From JAIMBK01 sp040755975 (GTDB taxonomy: Bacteria > Bacillota > Desulfotomaculia > Desulfotomaculales > Nap2-2B), in contig JBFLZY010000016.1 of NCBI GenBank assembly GCA_040755975.1, forward strand, positions 1-41,221: a DNA stretch of 41,221 nt, written 5' to 3'. A program made the position numbers and the translations under genes. The notes under the pieces were generated by a model. The model ran no database searches. It had not been told where the DNA came from and saw nothing but the letters and a program-made list of their open reading frames with translations. Below, piece by piece: positions 41,201 to 41,221 of this stretch. Numbering within the stretch: the stretch's first letter is position 1; each line of letters begins with the position of its first letter.

Positions 41201-41221
41201 ATGGAAAACGCAATCCAGGAA
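41201..41221 (+). CDS. Start of a gene running off the right edge
   Basis: ATG 41201 follows GAGGAGG at 41186-41192 and reads MENAIQE before the window ends. It is divergent from the CoA ligase. Nothing can be said about function. Confidence 0.5.

Noticed and set aside
1..41221. CRISPR arrays, tRNA or rRNA genes, phage or integrase genes
   Set aside because: No regularly spaced repeats, cloverleaf-like runs with a CCA end, or integrase motifs were seen on either strand.

Overview
The window reads as chromosome of a strictly anaerobic, Gram-positive-type bacterium, most likely a Peptococcaceae-like or other acetogenic/syntrophic Firmicute. This is inferred from gene content and ribosome-binding sites, not from a marker gene. 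It holds ferredoxin-linked 2-oxoacid oxidation, a benzoyl-CoA-reductase/2-hydroxyacyl-CoA-dehydratase pair, a tungsten-type aldehyde oxidoreductase and a corrinoid methyl-transfer operon. Strong GGAGG-type ribosome-binding sites precede most genes. Nothing in it needs oxygen. No rRNA, tRNA or CRISPR array was seen.

Layout. 1-768: a decayed IS21-type element and a promoter with a large dyad. 769-9954: GC-rich aryl/acyl-CoA block with a CoA ligase, two HGD-D subunits (BcrC-like and BcrB-like), the 3' stump of a lost 3-hydroxyacyl-CoA dehydrogenase, a crotonase, indolepyruvate:ferredoxin oxidoreductase (iorA, iorB) and a thiolase with its DUF35 partner. 9955-17330: a visibly AT-richer island with a Crp/Fnr regulator, a D-2-hydroxyacid dehydrogenase, a sodium:solute symporter with a 32-residue companion protein, a second CoA ligase and an intact 3-hydroxyacyl-CoA dehydrogenase. 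17490-18700: gene debris, including pieces of all three subunits of a molybdenum hydroxylase (xanthine dehydrogenase / 4-hydroxybenzoyl-CoA reductase type) and of a TPR/copper-amine-oxidase-like protein.

18730-24957: a corrinoid methyltransferase operon bracketed by two nearly identical 63-bp repeats. It has a UroD-type methyltransferase, a 59-residue protein of unknown function, a corrinoid protein, a methyltetrahydrofolate-type methyltransferase, a DUF1638 protein ending in a C16 tract, and a frameshifted corrinoid activator (RACo type). 25013-31316: a third CoA ligase and a complete five-gene LivKHMGF-type ABC importer. 31530-34909: iron alcohol dehydrogenase, tungsten aldehyde:ferredoxin oxidoreductase and a MoaD-like protein. 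35061-39490: exported rhodanese, soluble chemoreceptor-like protein, and a soluble PAS histidine kinase with a LuxR-type response regulator. 39493-41022 (minus strand): a fourth CoA ligase, divergent from a gene that begins at 41201 and leaves the window.

How the parts could fit (inference). Imported methoxylated or alkyl-aromatic acids would be O-demethylated by the corrinoid operon, with methyl groups passed to tetrahydrofolate. Alcohols and aldehydes would be oxidised by the alcohol dehydrogenase and aldehyde oxidoreductase. The acids would be activated by one of four CoA ligases and processed by the HGD-D pair, crotonase, 3-hydroxyacyl-CoA dehydrogenase and thiolase. IorAB with the 2-hydroxyacid dehydrogenase alternatively suggests arylpyruvate metabolism, with an oxidative branch to aryl-acetyl-CoA and a reductive branch through a 2-hydroxyacid. 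The ATPase activator that HGD-D enzymes need is absent from this window.
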